NCBI RefSeq assembly: GCF_016019935.1
Contig: NZ_JAECMT010000001.1
Span: forward strand, 1,306,774 to 1,370,773
Length of the DNA: 64,000 nucleotides
Reading direction: 5' to 3'
From: Paenibacillus sp. GSMTC-2017
GTDB taxonomy: Bacteria; Bacillota; Bacilli; Paenibacillales; Paenibacillaceae
Positions 8,203 to 16,932 of the stretch are shown one piece after another. A program made the translations under genes and the position numbers. A model generated the notes under the pieces. That model saw nothing but the letters and a program-made list of their open reading frames with translations, did no database searches and had not been told where the DNA came from. Each line of letters starts with the position of its first letter. The first letter of the stretch is position 1.

Positions 8203-10002
8203 CTATACCTTCGCACCAACTGGATCTAATACTCGCATAAATGGTCGCGGTTTAGGTTTGTTGTTCGTTGGATCAAGAGCATATAACATAATAAGCATCG
8301 TATGCTTGTCCTTATTCATTTCACCAGTCGCTAAATAGTGTGCAAGATCAAAAGGTATCTTTTCGAGAACAGCATGTTTATGAAGCTCCCGCTCTCCAAG
8401 CGCTAGCGCTACAAACTCGTCTGAAACGGAAGCAGGATTAGCAGCGAGCTCTCGATACCAATCATTCCACTCCGCTTTATCCATCGTATATTCCCACCAT
8501 GTTTTCCGTGGCTTGTAGTTATGGTTAAGATAATAATCGTATTTCATTAATCCTAACGCTATATCATGATCAAGCTGTTGCTCGCCAGGCTGGAGCGTCT
8601 CCAAATATGACCATAATCTTGAAAACAAATCCTCTAATTGATGACCGATCTTCTGCCAGCCTCGTCCTTCCCAATAATCACCGAACAGTTGGAAGAAATC
8701 AAAAGGTGATGTGAATACTCGATCAACCAAATAAAGCAGTGTATGGTCCATACGATGATCGTTCCAATATTTCTCAAGTACGTCCTCTACTCGCTTAATG
8801 CGTACGATATCGGCAAAAGGCATCAAATCGTTGCCGAGCATCTCATACGGTGCTCGATCCATATAGATGTAGCCCCACTTCTCTGCATCTAATCTAAGAC
8901 CGGTTCCACGTAGCATTTTAAGGAAACCAAGCTGTAACTCCTCCGGACGCAATTCGAATACATCGTTAAACGTACCTCTAAAAGTATCGTAATTTTCAAG
9001 TGGTAATCCTGCAATAAGGTCAAGATGCTGGTCGATTTTTTTCGAATCCCTAACTTTCGTTACAGTACGAACTAGCTTAGACCAGTTTTGACGTCGCTGC
9101 ACGGCAAGGTTAGTCACATCATTAGTCGATTGCACGCCAATTTCAAAGCGGAATACGCCTGGTGGAGCATGCTCGGCCAAATAATCTAGCACTTCCGGTC
9201 GCATAATATCCGCCGTAATTTCAAATTGGAACACACAACCCTGATGATTTTCAATGAGAAACTGAAACATATCTAGTGCATAATCCCTTTTAATATTAAA
9301 TGTCCGATCTACAAACTTAATCAACTTAGCACCATTATCAATCAAATATAAAATGTCCGATTTCGTTCTTTGAATATCAAAGTATCGTACACCAACTTCG
9401 ATGCTAGATAAACAGAATTGGCAACTGAATGGACATCCTCTGCTCGTCTCAAAATAAACAACCCTACTTGCAAGTTGAGGGATATCCTCTTTGAATCGAT
9501 AAGGACTTGGAAGCTCGTTTAAATTAAGTTTCGGGCGTGGCGGGTTAACGAGAACTTCAACATTATCCTCACGTACTTTCCGATACGAAATTCCAAATAC
9601 CATATGGTATTTGCCGTCGCCTTCAATTTCATTGAGTAGATGATGGAACGTTTCTTCACCTTCTCCAATAACGATGAAGTCAACTTCTTGAACACGTTCC
9701 ATCCAGTAGTTCGTATCATAGCTGACTTCAGGACCACCTAGAATGATGCGTACTTCCGGCATTATTTTACGAAGCATGTTGATGACAGTAATCGTTTCCT
9801 CTATGTTCCAGATATAACACGAAAAACCTACAACATCAGGTTTGCGCGAAAAAATATCTGACACAATGTTCATTGCCGGGTCTTTGATCGTATATTCCGC
9901 TATATCAATGTCAAAATGCTCTCCGCTGTATGCCTTTAGGCAGCGAAGTGCAAGTGAGGTATGAATATATTTGGCGTTTAAGGTAGATAACACGACTTTC
10001 AT
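8203..10002 (-). CDS. B12-binding-domain radical SAM protein (DUF4080 type)
   Basis: 599 residues. Residues 1-130 form a cobalamin-binding Rossmann domain (VVGFSCYIWNIEET, IILGGPEVSYD, VIGEGEETF). The radical SAM core follows with cluster cysteines C190, C194 and C197 in SRGCPFSCQFC. The last 200 residues match the DUF4080-type C-terminal region. Proteins of this class carry out cobalamin-dependent radical chemistry, often methylation, but this subgroup has no assigned reaction. It has its own terminator and no operon partner. Confidence 0.88.
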   Translation of the reverse strand: MKVVLSTLNAKYIHTSLALRCLKAYSGEHFDIDIAEYTIKDPAMNIVSDIFSRKPDVVGFSCYIWNIEETITVINMLRKIMPEVRIILGGPEVSYDTNYWMERVQEVDFIVIGEGEETFHHLLNEIEGDGKYHMVFGISYRKVREDNVEVLVNPPRPKLNLNELPSPYRFKEDIPQLASRVVYFETSRGCPFSCQFCLSSIEVGVRYFDIQRTKSDILYLIDNGAKLIKFVDRTFNIKRDYALDMFQFLIENHQGCVFQFEITADIMRPEVLDYLAEHAPPGVFRFEIGVQSTNDVTNLAVQRRQNWSKLVRTVTKVRDSKKIDQHLDLIAGLPLENYDTFRGTFNDVFELRPEELQLGFLKMLRGTGLRLDAEKWGYIYMDRAPYEMLGNDLMPFADIVRIKRVEDVLEKYWNDHRMDHTLLYLVDRVFTSPFDFFQLFGDYWEGRGWQKIGHQLEDLFSRLWSYLETLQPGEQQLDHDIALGLMKYDYYLNHNYKPRKTWWEYTMDKAEWNDWYRELAANPASVSDEFVALALGERELHKHAVLEKIPFDLAHYLATGEMNKDKHTMLIMLYALDPTNNKPKPRPFMRVLDPVGAKV

Positions 10003-10102
10003 GGTTCAGAATACCTCTCTAACTTTGGCGATTAGCCAAATCGATTTCGATTCAATGTCGCAGTTACGACAAGTTGCCTTCTATTGTACAGAAATTCGAA
10101 GT

Positions 10103-10150
10103 AAAAAAGAAGAGGTGTTGCCAGCTGCATGATGCAACTGGCAACACCTC
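10103..10150 (-). terminator. Terminator of the HtrA-like protease gene
   Basis: Perfect 13-bp stem GAGGTGTTGCCAG/CTGGCAACACCTC followed on the minus strand by TTCTTTTTT. Confidence 0.92.
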
Positions 10151-10159
10151 ACTTGAGCC

Positions 10160-11701
10160 TTATACTCTAGTTTGGATATATAACTGATCCTTAAACTGTA
10201 AATTGATAACATCGTAGCGAACACGCCATTTGTTGTTTCCAATAGCTTTAACCTCTTCTTGCTTCAAATTACGAGGTTGGAAATCATAATCTCTTTGGAA
10301 TGAAATGACAACTTGAACTTTATCATCAGGCAACATTGCGTGAAGTTCATGGCTTAAATTAACAGACCAAAGTCTCATCTCAGCTGCGGATGATGAACCG
10401 TAATACAAGTAGAAAACGGGATCAATGTTAGCAGTGAAAACGAGCCAACCCTCCGAATCACGTTTAACTTCCCAATCTGTTAAAGTAGCTTCGCCCTCGG
10501 TTGTAGGAATAGAAGAAAATTCTTCTGTCATAAGCTTCTGAACATCTTCGTGAGGTACTCCTACAAGAGTAGCCGGCAAACTTGGCGTTAGGAACTTAGG
10601 ATCTTTTAATTGCTCTTCAGTCATACTTTCAATTAGATCTGCTGCATGACCAGCAGAAACTGCAAAGTTTAAATCTGCTATTGAGTTATCATAACCAGCT
10701 GTTGTAATTCCAACTAACTGACCATACTCATTAAACAAAGCTCCACCAGAACTACCATGATCGATTTGAGCATTCGTTTGAATGTAACTAACACCTGCTT
10801 CATACGTTAAATTACTAATTAGGCCCGTAGAAACTGTATTTTGTAGCCCTAGCGGACTTCCAATTGCATAAACGCGATCGCCTTTACGCGCTTCATATTT
10901 ATATCCAACTTCAACTGGCAACAAATCTAGTACTTCCTCAGTACGAATAATTGCAAGATCAGCTTCTTCATCTGTTACAACTACACCTTTGACTTTAATC
11001 TCGTCACCATAGATGGAACTAATTGTTGCAGAAGTGCCATCTTCGATGACGTGATGATTCGTTAAGATTAAATCTTCTCCTATAACGACACCACTTCCAG
11101 ATGCACGATTCGTCATAATCATAACAACACTTTCATCGTAAAGATCTACAATATCCGTTGATGAAAGCTTTTCTAAATTTATCACTTCTTCTTCTGATTC
11201 ACGTTCTTCTTCATACTCCGTATAGTACCAACTTTTTACTACGATTGAATTGCTAGCTTTATTCCATTCTACCGTTCCTTCTAGTTTTTCGACTATGTAT
11301 CTAATAGGTACAAATGGAATATCATTTTTTAATGCAGCGGCAGTATCTAATTTTATAGTTTTGCCGTTAACGATTGCTTCTTGTTTACCTACTGCCATTG
11401 TAATCGTAATATCGCTATCTCTAATTATTATCGTCCCTGTTTTCTTCTCGAAAACGGATGATACATCTAGCCCATCTAGCAAATCTTTCATTGGTGCCAA
11501 TGCCACACCATTTACTTTGTAAATCGGTGCTGATAGTTTAACCTTTTGACCGTCGACCAACAAATTAATCGTATCTGACTGTTTTGCTACTGCACCTGAA
11601 GCTGCAAATACGCTAACACTACCCAAACTTGATAGGGGAGAAAGCAGTAACCCTACAGCAAGCATTGGAACGACCACAACTTTGTACCATCTACGTTTCA
11701 T
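10160..11701 (-). CDS. Exported HtrA-like serine protease with copper-amine-oxidase-type N-domain
   Basis: 513 residues from the ATG at 11701, 8 bases after GGAGG. A signal peptide (residues 1-33, likely cut after VFA) is followed by a copper amine oxidase N-terminal-like domain (about 45-155, with APMKDLLDGL and VPIRYIVEKL), an acidic linker (EEERESEEE), and a trypsin-like domain. The triad is His217 (TNHHVIE), Asp248 (EEADLAII) and Ser318 (HGSSGGAL). The last 130 residues are not recognised; there is no PDZ domain. The N-domain is common on paenibacillar wall proteins, so this protease probably acts outside the membrane in protein quality control or processing. Confidence 0.9.
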   Translation of the reverse strand: MKRRWYKVVVVPMLAVGLLLSPLSSLGSVSVFAASGAVAKQSDTINLLVDGQKVKLSAPIYKVNGVALAPMKDLLDGLDVSSVFEKKTGTIIIRDSDITITMAVGKQEAIVNGKTIKLDTAAALKNDIPFVPIRYIVEKLEGTVEWNKASNSIVVKSWYYTEYEEERESEEEVINLEKLSSTDIVDLYDESVVMIMTNRASGSGVVIGEDLILTNHHVIEDGTSATISSIYGDEIKVKGVVVTDEEADLAIIRTEEVLDLLPVEVGYKYEARKGDRVYAIGSPLGLQNTVSTGLISNLTYEAGVSYIQTNAQIDHGSSGGALFNEYGQLVGITTAGYDNSIADLNFAVSAGHAADLIESMTEEQLKDPKFLTPSLPATLVGVPHEDVQKLMTEEFSSIPTTEGEATLTDWEVKRDSEGWLVFTANIDPVFYLYYGSSSAAEMRLWSVNLSHELHAMLPDDKVQVVISFQRDYDFQPRNLKQEEVKAIGNNKWRVRYDVINLQFKDQLYIQTRV

Positions 11702-11833
11702 AATCAAATCCTCCATATTCTACCACATTCTCCAAAGAAGGCCGTACCAAATTATCCTATCATTCCTACTCTACCATGTCTATTAAATCGAGCATAATAA
11801 TAGAACTTTTTTAAATATAGCTAGAATTGCACA

Positions 11834-11861
11834 AGAAACCCCTGAGCTAAAGCTTCAGGGG
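11834..11861 (-). terminator. Terminator of GNAT gene
   Basis: CCCCTGA/TCAGGGG stem around a 9-base loop, followed on the minus strand by TTTCTTG, about 70 bases after the stop. Confidence 0.75.
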
Positions 11862-11928
11862 CTGTTATTTCTAAATTCAATATTGATTAGTTTTCGTTTC
11901 TGCATAATTAAAAGTTAGACTGCTGCAA

Positions 11929-12483
11929 TCACTTAACCATACGTGTGTACTCACTACCACTAACCATTATAGTACCATCTTCTTTATACCCTAGCCGCTC
12001 ATAAAGTGAAAAGGCCCGATTATTATCACCTTCAACAATTAGCGATAGCTGCGTGCAACCTAAGGATCTGCCTCTCTGCTCAAACGCAGTAATTAGTTCG
12101 CTTGCAATCCCTTGTCCACGAAATCTTTCGTCCACTGCAACCGAATCAAGATAATAATCTCCTTGAAGACATTCCATAACGACTTCGTTTGCAGCGTCTT
12201 CACCGTGTAATTGCATTAATCTATTTTTGATTGGATTATCGAGCTCCTCGGCCTTATCACCTAAATAGCTAATTAGCATCCCTGCAATTTGGCCGTCCCT
12301 TCGGTCGACGATCACATTTCGATAGCTGATACGATTAATTTCTTGATTGTAATACTCTGAAAGCACCTGCCATGTTTCATCGTCATCATTCGTTCCCGAC
12401 AAGGAATAAGCAATATCCCCAATAGCCGATAAAATTAATGGCATAACTTCATTAACATCATCTTTTCTCGCCATTTCAATCAT
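11929..12483 (-). CDS. GNAT family N-acetyltransferase
   Basis: 184 residues, one GNAT domain. LDSVAVDERFRGQGIASELITAF holds the acetyl-CoA-binding motif A (RGQGIA), followed by LSLIVEGDNNRAFSLYERLGY (motif B). Acetyl-CoA would be the donor; the acceptor amine is unknown. A GAGGTG site lies 5 bases before the ATG. It stands alone with its own terminator. Confidence 0.9.
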   Translation of the reverse strand: MIEMARKDDVNEVMPLILSAIGDIAYSLSGTNDDDETWQVLSEYYNQEINRISYRNVIVDRRDGQIAGMLISYLGDKAEELDNPIKNRLMQLHGEDAANEVVMECLQGDYYLDSVAVDERFRGQGIASELITAFEQRGRSLGCTQLSLIVEGDNNRAFSLYERLGYKEDGTIMVSGSEYTRMVK

Positions 12484-12553
12484 CCAAGCACCTCATTCTA
12501 AGTTGTTATATGGCATCGTTATTACTGTGTTGTATTCTCCTTCTCCGACATTA

Positions 12554-12603
12554 GAAAAATAGAGCCTTCTTAGCACGCAGTTTATGCAGCCAAAAAAGCT
12601 CTA
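12554..12603 (-). terminator. Terminator of ferritin gene
   Basis: A long imperfect stem with G-U pairs (AGAGCTTTTTTGGC against GCTAAGAAGGCTCT) is followed by ATTTTTC on the minus strand. Confidence 0.75.
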
Positions 12604-12627
12604 TACCTATTTTATTTCTTCGACTGA

Positions 12628-13131
12628 CTATTCAGCCGGAGGAGTAAATGAACGTCCTGCAAATTCTGTATCCAACATGTAGAATGCATTACTGTCCTTG
12701 TCGATACGTTTAAGTTTATTAATTACGCTATCGAAGAGAGCTTCTTCTTCCACTTGCTCGTCAATAAACCATTTCAAAAAGTTAATCGTCGCATGTTCAC
12801 GATCATTCATAGCTAAGTCAGATAAATGATAGAAGCGTTCCGTATTTTGCATTTCGTGTTTGTAGCCTTGTTCGAAAGCATGTAACACCGAGCTATAATC
12901 ATTATTAGGTTCGCCTAACGCAGCAAGTGTAGCACGACGTCCACGATCATTCAAAAATTTATAAATTTTCATTGCATGGAAACGTTCTTCTTCAGCTTGT
13001 ACAATAAAGAAGTTTGCAAAACCGTCTAAGCTGTCATCTGAGCAATAAGCAGCCATCGCAAGATACACATGTGCGGAATAAAACTCGAAATTCATTTGAT
13101 CGTTTAACGCTTTGGCCAATGCATCATTCAT
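12628..13131 (-). CDS. Ferritin
   Basis: 167 residues from the ATG at 13131; a GTG at 13146 would overlap the GAGGTG ribosome site. It is a bacterial non-heme ferritin (FtnA type) of normal length. Ferroxidase ligands are Glu16 (NFEFYSAHVYLA), Glu49 and His52 (EEERFHAMKIY), with further acidic residues in the C-terminal helices. It oxidises and stores iron in a 24-mer shell. A PerR-like box lies just upstream and overlaps the likely -10 element, so peroxide or iron control is probable. Confidence 0.93.
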   Translation of the reverse strand: MNDALAKALNDQMNFEFYSAHVYLAMAAYCSDDSLDGFANFFIVQAEEERFHAMKIYKFLNDRGRRATLAALGEPNNDYSSVLHAFEQGYKHEMQNTERFYHLSDLAMNDREHATINFLKWFIDEQVEEEALFDSVINKLKRIDKDSNAFYMLDTEFAGRSFTPPAE

Positions 13132-13155
13132 AAACGTGCACCTCACTCCTCTTAT

Positions 13156-13170
13156 TTATAGTTATTCTAA
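13156..13170 (-). promoter_or_regulatory. PerR/Fur-family box before ferritin
   Basis: TTATAGTTATTCTAA matches the 15-base PerR consensus TTATAATNATTATAA except at two symmetric positions. On the minus strand it contains TAGAAT, a plausible -10 with TTGCCG 16 bases upstream, and it lies 25 bases before the ferritin ATG. Box and position are seen; which Fur-family protein binds is inferred. Confidence 0.5.
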
Positions 13171-13171
13171 C

Positions 13172-13199
13172 ATAAAAATAAGAAGCGGCAAATAGCCGC
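13172..13199 (-). terminator. Terminator of DUF1450 gene
   Basis: GCGGC/GCCGC hairpin with a 5-base loop, followed on the minus strand by TTCTTATTTTTATG. It doubles as the upstream edge of the ferritin promoter. Confidence 0.75.
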
Positions 13200-13225
13200 C
13201 CCTCCTATATTTCCCAATATGATCA

Positions 13226-13447
13226 TTAACCAATCATTTTTTTCAAACGTTTATATAGTAATTCAGGGGATGACGCACTAATAACTTTCGACTTGACGAC
13301 TACGAAACATTCCGATTTACACATTTTGCAGCTGCCTAGACAGTCACTTTTTTTACGTTTAATTTCAGGGAATTTTTCCTTCATCGCCTTGTAGAGTGGC
13401 TTAGAACCGTTCTTTAAGTTACGCTTGCAATACTTAATTTTTTTCAT
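13226..13447 (-). CDS. DUF1450 (YuzB-like) small cysteine protein
   Basis: 73 residues. Cys7 (KYCKRNLKNGS) and the cluster SDCLGSCKMCKSECFVV give five cysteines in the spacing of the DUF1450/YuzB family, which resembles thioredoxin-like [2Fe-2S] ferredoxins. The reaction is unknown. Two Fur-like boxes directly upstream point to induction under iron starvation, which fits an iron-sulfur or iron-handling job. It ends with its own terminator, before ferritin. Confidence 0.8.
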   Translation of the reverse strand: MKKIKYCKRNLKNGSKPLYKAMKEKFPEIKRKKSDCLGSCKMCKSECFVVVKSKVISASSPELLYKRLKKMIG

Positions 13448-13472
13448 TGTGCCACCCCGCGCCGTATGAATC

Positions 13473-13508
13473 TGATAATCAATCTCATTAAGATGATATT
13501 CATTATCA
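13473..13508 (-). promoter_or_regulatory. Two Fur-like boxes before DUF1450 gene
   Basis: Box 1 (13494-13508, TGATATTCATTATCA) differs from the 7-1-7 consensus TGATAATNATTATCA at one base. Box 2 (13473-13487, TGATAATCAATCTCA) differs at two. They are spaced 21 bases centre to centre, two helix turns, and lie 26-61 bases before the ATG. Confidence 0.7.
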
Positions 13509-13558
13509 TTCCTTTTGTCAAGATGAAACTTTTTGTGGTCGTCCTTTGGACGTGAGTC

Positions 13559-13698
13559 TTAAAGAGCAGCAGAATAAAGTACTTCTTGAAACATTTTTTC
13601 TCGCCAACCAATTCTCGTTGCAGCATTTCGTAACGCATCCCTTTTGCTTCTTTCTGTTGTGATTGAAGAAACAGCTGAAATTCCGTTTCGAATACCAT
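13559..13698 (-). pseudogene. Small ORF with a frameshift at an A6 run
   Basis: ATG at 13698 has a strong GGAGG site 7 bases upstream and opens a protein-like frame (MVFETEFQLFLQSQQKEAKG). At the six-A run (complement of 13594-13599) that frame becomes cysteine- and lysine-rich and runs on through the Fur boxes into the next gene, which is not protein-like. Shifting frame at the run gives MFQEVLYSAAL and a stop at 13559. So either a short gene has suffered a one-base slip, or the true product is a remnant of a longer protein. Family not recognised. Confidence 0.4.
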
Positions 13699-13775
13699 AC
13701 TCTTTCCTCCATTTCAGTTTGATTAAAAATAATTAGCTAATTCAATCTAACCTAGCCAAAAAGGCGTTAAAATAA

Positions 13776-13825
13776 CAAAAAGCACACTCCGCCCCTAGTT
13801 AGATAGGGTGAAAGTGTGCTCCACT
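13776..13825 (-). terminator. Hairpin terminator downstream of MFS gene
   Basis: GCACACT/AGTGTGC stem followed on the minus strand by TTTTTGTTATTTT. It lies 290 bases after the MFS stop codon, so the MFS transcript would have a long 3' tail. Confidence 0.7.
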
Positions 13826-14117
13826 TTAAACATTTTATCTTTTTTAGATTTGTTTCTCTATTTTTAAAAATACAAATACAACTATTGTAGAGCCAATATG
13901 CTCTATCTTCTAGATTCACTTTGTGTAGAGTTGCATAGACATGCTCTCATGCTCTTCCTCTGAGTGTCTTACATACTCTATCATTCACACTCTTCATCTA
14001 AAGCTCCAACATAATCATTCTCTAGCACTCTTCTTCCACAAAGCCATTACAATATACCAACTACACTCATCCACAGTGTGAGGAAAAATGCACAGCACAA
14101 CTGCCTTCTATAACATA
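13826..14117 (-). other. Purine-rich untranslated 3' region of the MFS transcript
   Basis: About 290 bases without an ORF. The minus strand is strongly purine-biased and repeats variants of AGAGTGTGA, GAAGAGTGCTAGAG and GAGCATGAGAGCATG. It lies between the MFS stop and the next terminator. No known RNA family is recognised. Confidence 0.4.
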
Positions 14118-15392
14118 TCAAACTGTCGCCTTCTGAACCTCTCCATCCACTGCCGAAGCATGTGTTGGAGCTTTGTACTTAAATATAGGGATCATTAATA
14201 ACATCCCTAGGAACATAGCAACTCCGGCAGCGCTATAGATAGCAACTAACGAGAAGTCGAGTTTTAGTCGACCTGCAACAAGCGTCATTATAACCATCAT
14301 TCCTGTAAACAATGGAGTAAGAACACCATTCACACGTCCGATAAACTTCTCATCAGTCCATTGCAGAATCAACGTACTTATACCAATTTGAATTAATGGG
14401 AATCCGAGTCCGCTGAAAAACTGTAGCCCAAGTGTTAACGGAACACTTGTTGACCATGCAATCCCTACCATTGCTAATGAGCTTACACACATTCCAATAG
14501 CCAGCATCTTCTGCGGCGACAACTTTTTCGTGATTGCCATTGCCAATCCACCACCGATTAACATAGCAGCACCATTAATCATCAACATATACTGTAAAAA
14601 TTCCTTTTCTTGCCCAAGGCGCTCAATAACGATAAATATCCCCAGTGTATGAGCCACTCCAACTGATACTCCTGCTAGTGCAAAAGTACCTCCAAGTGCC
14701 TTCAATACAGGACTCCTCCATACATACTGCAAACCTGCTCGAAGTTCAGCCTTAAAATCTTTGCTTTCAGCATCGCCCGTTTGCTCCACTTCTTTATCCT
14801 TAGGAATACGGAACAATACGATAGCAGACAATAGAAATGCCACGCCCATAATACCGATAGAAAATTCGATTCCAAATCTTTGATAGCAATAAACACCTAA
14901 TGCAGGACCAGCTACCATAAATATTGCAACCAATGATTGGAACAAGCCCATTGCTGCTTGCAATTGTTCTGGAGGTACATGTTGTTTGAACAATTTCATC
15001 GATGAAGGTTGAGAAAACTGAGAAAGGATCGCAGAAATAAATGTAGCCATATAAATCATATACCATGATCCATAAAGTAACGTAAAGAGAACAACAACGA
15101 CCGATATTGCTGACAAAATATCACACCATATCATCGTCAGCCTTGGCTTCCATCGATCCGCGAATGTTCCACCTATAAATGAAAATACGAAAATAGGTAA
15201 AAACTCTACAAAAACAATTAAACTAACGGCGAAAGAATTATTATTTGTTTGCTCTGTTACATACATCAAGATAGCAAAGTTTCTCACCCATATCCCGATC
15301 TGCAATAGAACATTAGAAAGCAGAATCGTTTGCATAAATTTGTTACTAAATAAACTTCCGCGAGGCGTTGCGGAGACGGCTTGCGTCGACAT
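14118..15392 (-). CDS. MFS transporter (drug efflux type)
   Basis: 424 residues with about 12 membrane helices. The N-terminal half carries FSFIGGTFADRWKPRLTMIWCD, the loop 2-3 motif of MFS_3-type exporters, and the second half has LGFPLIQIGISTLILQWTDEKFIGRVNGVLTPLFTG, the conserved segment of the MdfA/MefA-like and YfmI group. It starts 73 bases after the DUF2087 regulator gene on the same strand with no terminator between, so the two may form one unit in which the regulator controls the pump. Substrate unknown. Confidence 0.85.
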   Translation of the reverse strand: MSTQAVSATPRGSLFSNKFMQTILLSNVLLQIGIWVRNFAILMYVTEQTNNNSFAVSLIVFVEFLPIFVFSFIGGTFADRWKPRLTMIWCDILSAISVVVVLFTLLYGSWYMIYMATFISAILSQFSQPSSMKLFKQHVPPEQLQAAMGLFQSLVAIFMVAGPALGVYCYQRFGIEFSIGIMGVAFLLSAIVLFRIPKDKEVEQTGDAESKDFKAELRAGLQYVWRSPVLKALGGTFALAGVSVGVAHTLGIFIVIERLGQEKEFLQYMLMINGAAMLIGGGLAMAITKKLSPQKMLAIGMCVSSLAMVGIAWSTSVPLTLGLQFFSGLGFPLIQIGISTLILQWTDEKFIGRVNGVLTPLFTGMMVIMTLVAGRLKLDFSLVAIYSAAGVAMFLGMLLMIPIFKYKAPTHASAVDGEVQKATV

Positions 15393-15465
15393 TTCCTCTC
15401 ACTCCGATCTCTATTATTTATCAAACCCTCTCAGCCTCTAATTGCTGGATCTATCTATTAAGTCG

Positions 15466-16761
15466 TTAATTGTAACCACTGTCCCCGTTAGGTTGTAGCT
15501 TCTTGATCCACTGTTCCCTCATACTTTCAACATCACGTCTATAACGCTTAGCAACATCGCCAAGCTCTTTCCCTTCTTCGTCGAACACATCCTTATAATT
15601 ATAACGAATTAATCCATCCGTGTTAACTGTTTCCAGTATTTCGAAAGTGAAATTTTCTCCCCCAAACTGCTTCCATTCTTTCTGCATTTCCTTGTTACTA
15701 TGTGACCCTAGATCCAACATAAACTTTTCTTTATTCCAAAGACCGTCGAGATTAGTTGATCCTCCAATAAACATTCGACCGTTTGTATTATTGGTGATTT
15801 GATATACGCCCATCTTACGCTCACGATCCTGATAATCTGCGGTCAATTGCTTACGTTTCGCTTTGTCAGGTCCTTTAGTAGATTTTGTTACAGTAGCCGT
15901 CTGTTCTCCTTGAGATTCTTTTTTCTGTTCTTTTTTAGAATCTTGCTTCTGCTCTTTTCCTACCATAATTCCCTCTTCCTTTCCTTTCATCCGAACCCAA
16001 TATTCCGATCCGTCTTCTTTGCGATCCAAGTATCCATATTCGATTAAATAGCGCCTTAACGTTACGTATTCTTTATTCGAAAAACTTATCAAAATCTCGT
16101 TCACTTCAGCTTCGCGATAAATCGTATCGGCATGAAAAAAAGTTGCAATATGACGGAGAATGGCTATTTTCTTTTTCTCTTTACGAGGGAATGACACTAA
16201 CGGGCCTTTCGGGCCATCGGGAAAATATTTTTTGATCATTTCTCCATACTCATCTGTCGTTATTGCGAAACGTTCATCTACCTGTACCGCTGTCCTGTGT
16301 ATCGTTACAAATTGAGGTGCATCAGTAACACCTTGCTCCATCAACTCCATAATCGCTAAAAGTAGCTTTGCCTGTTTTCCCTTCTCCTTAAGTACGAAAC
16401 GATGATTACGAATCGTAGATGCACTACCACTACCTGTGCGTTTTACAATTTCGTTATCGGAAAAGCCTGCGGCAAAATCACGAATCATTTCTTTTTGCAA
16501 CTCAGTAAGGCCGGTAGCCTTTTTATCTAGTCCTAGCAAATAATCAAGAACAGAACCATGTTTCTCTATGATGTGATGGTGCACATACTTTTTAGCTTCG
16601 AAGAAACGTCCTGATTCTGTCGACCTAAATATTTCACCGTTTTCGAATGGTTCTCCACAAATGAGACAGTAATAATGATCATCCTTAACGTCATATACAT
16701 ATCCTTGCTTCATCTCCGTTAAAGCAGCACTCCAGAAACGTTCATCCAATCCATTTCCCAT
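15466..16761 (-). CDS. Zn-finger / HTH / DUF2087 / GIY-YIG fusion regulator
   Basis: 431 residues from the ATG at 16761, 8 bases after GGAG. Four parts: a Cys2-His-rich segment (C32, C35, H61-63, H68); a LuxR-like helix-turn-helix (about 84-130, LTELQKEMIRDFAAGFSDNEI); a DUF2087 domain (about 176-258, FPRKEKKKIAILRHIATFF and VTLRRYLIEYGYLDR); a charged linker (260-312); and a GIY-YIG domain (317-425, MGVYQITNNTNGRMFIGGS). The Arg normally found after YIG in GIY-YIG nucleases appears replaced (LDGLWNKE), so cutting activity is doubtful. Probably a DNA-binding regulator of the MFS gene that follows. Confidence 0.8.
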   Translation of the reverse strand: MGNGLDERFWSAALTEMKQGYVYDVKDDHYYCLICGEPFENGEIFRSTESGRFFEAKKYVHHHIIEKHGSVLDYLLGLDKKATGLTELQKEMIRDFAAGFSDNEIVKRTGSGSASTIRNHRFVLKEKGKQAKLLLAIMELMEQGVTDAPQFVTIHRTAVQVDERFAITTDEYGEMIKKYFPDGPKGPLVSFPRKEKKKIAILRHIATFFHADTIYREAEVNEILISFSNKEYVTLRRYLIEYGYLDRKEDGSEYWVRMKGKEEGIMVGKEQKQDSKKEQKKESQGEQTATVTKSTKGPDKAKRKQLTADYQDRERKMGVYQITNNTNGRMFIGGSTNLDGLWNKEKFMLDLGSHSNKEMQKEWKQFGGENFTFEILETVNTDGLIRYNYKDVFDEEGKELGDVAKRYRRDVESMREQWIKKLQPNGDSGYN

Positions 16762-16896
16762 AACATCCACTCCTCTTTCACCAAACGAATAGCTATCATA
16801 GATCATCTTATAAAAAATAAACGTAATTCATTTTTGTTTGCTTAATTTATAGACATTATATAATTTAGTTTGTTAATTTGTCAAATAATACATAAA

Positions 16897-16929
16897 AATA
16901 AGCGCAAGACCATTTGGCCCTACGCTTAT
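16897..16929 (-). terminator. Terminator of the fsr-like gene
   Basis: ATAAGCG/CGCTTAT stem with a partly paired loop, followed on the minus strand by TTTTTATG, directly at the stop codon. Confidence 0.75.
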
Positions 16930-16932
16930 CGT

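Noticed and set aside
13444..13558. Extension of the small ORF through the Fur boxes into the DUF1450 gene
   Set aside because: Composition changes abruptly after the A6 run and the frame crosses a promoter region; a frameshift is more likely.
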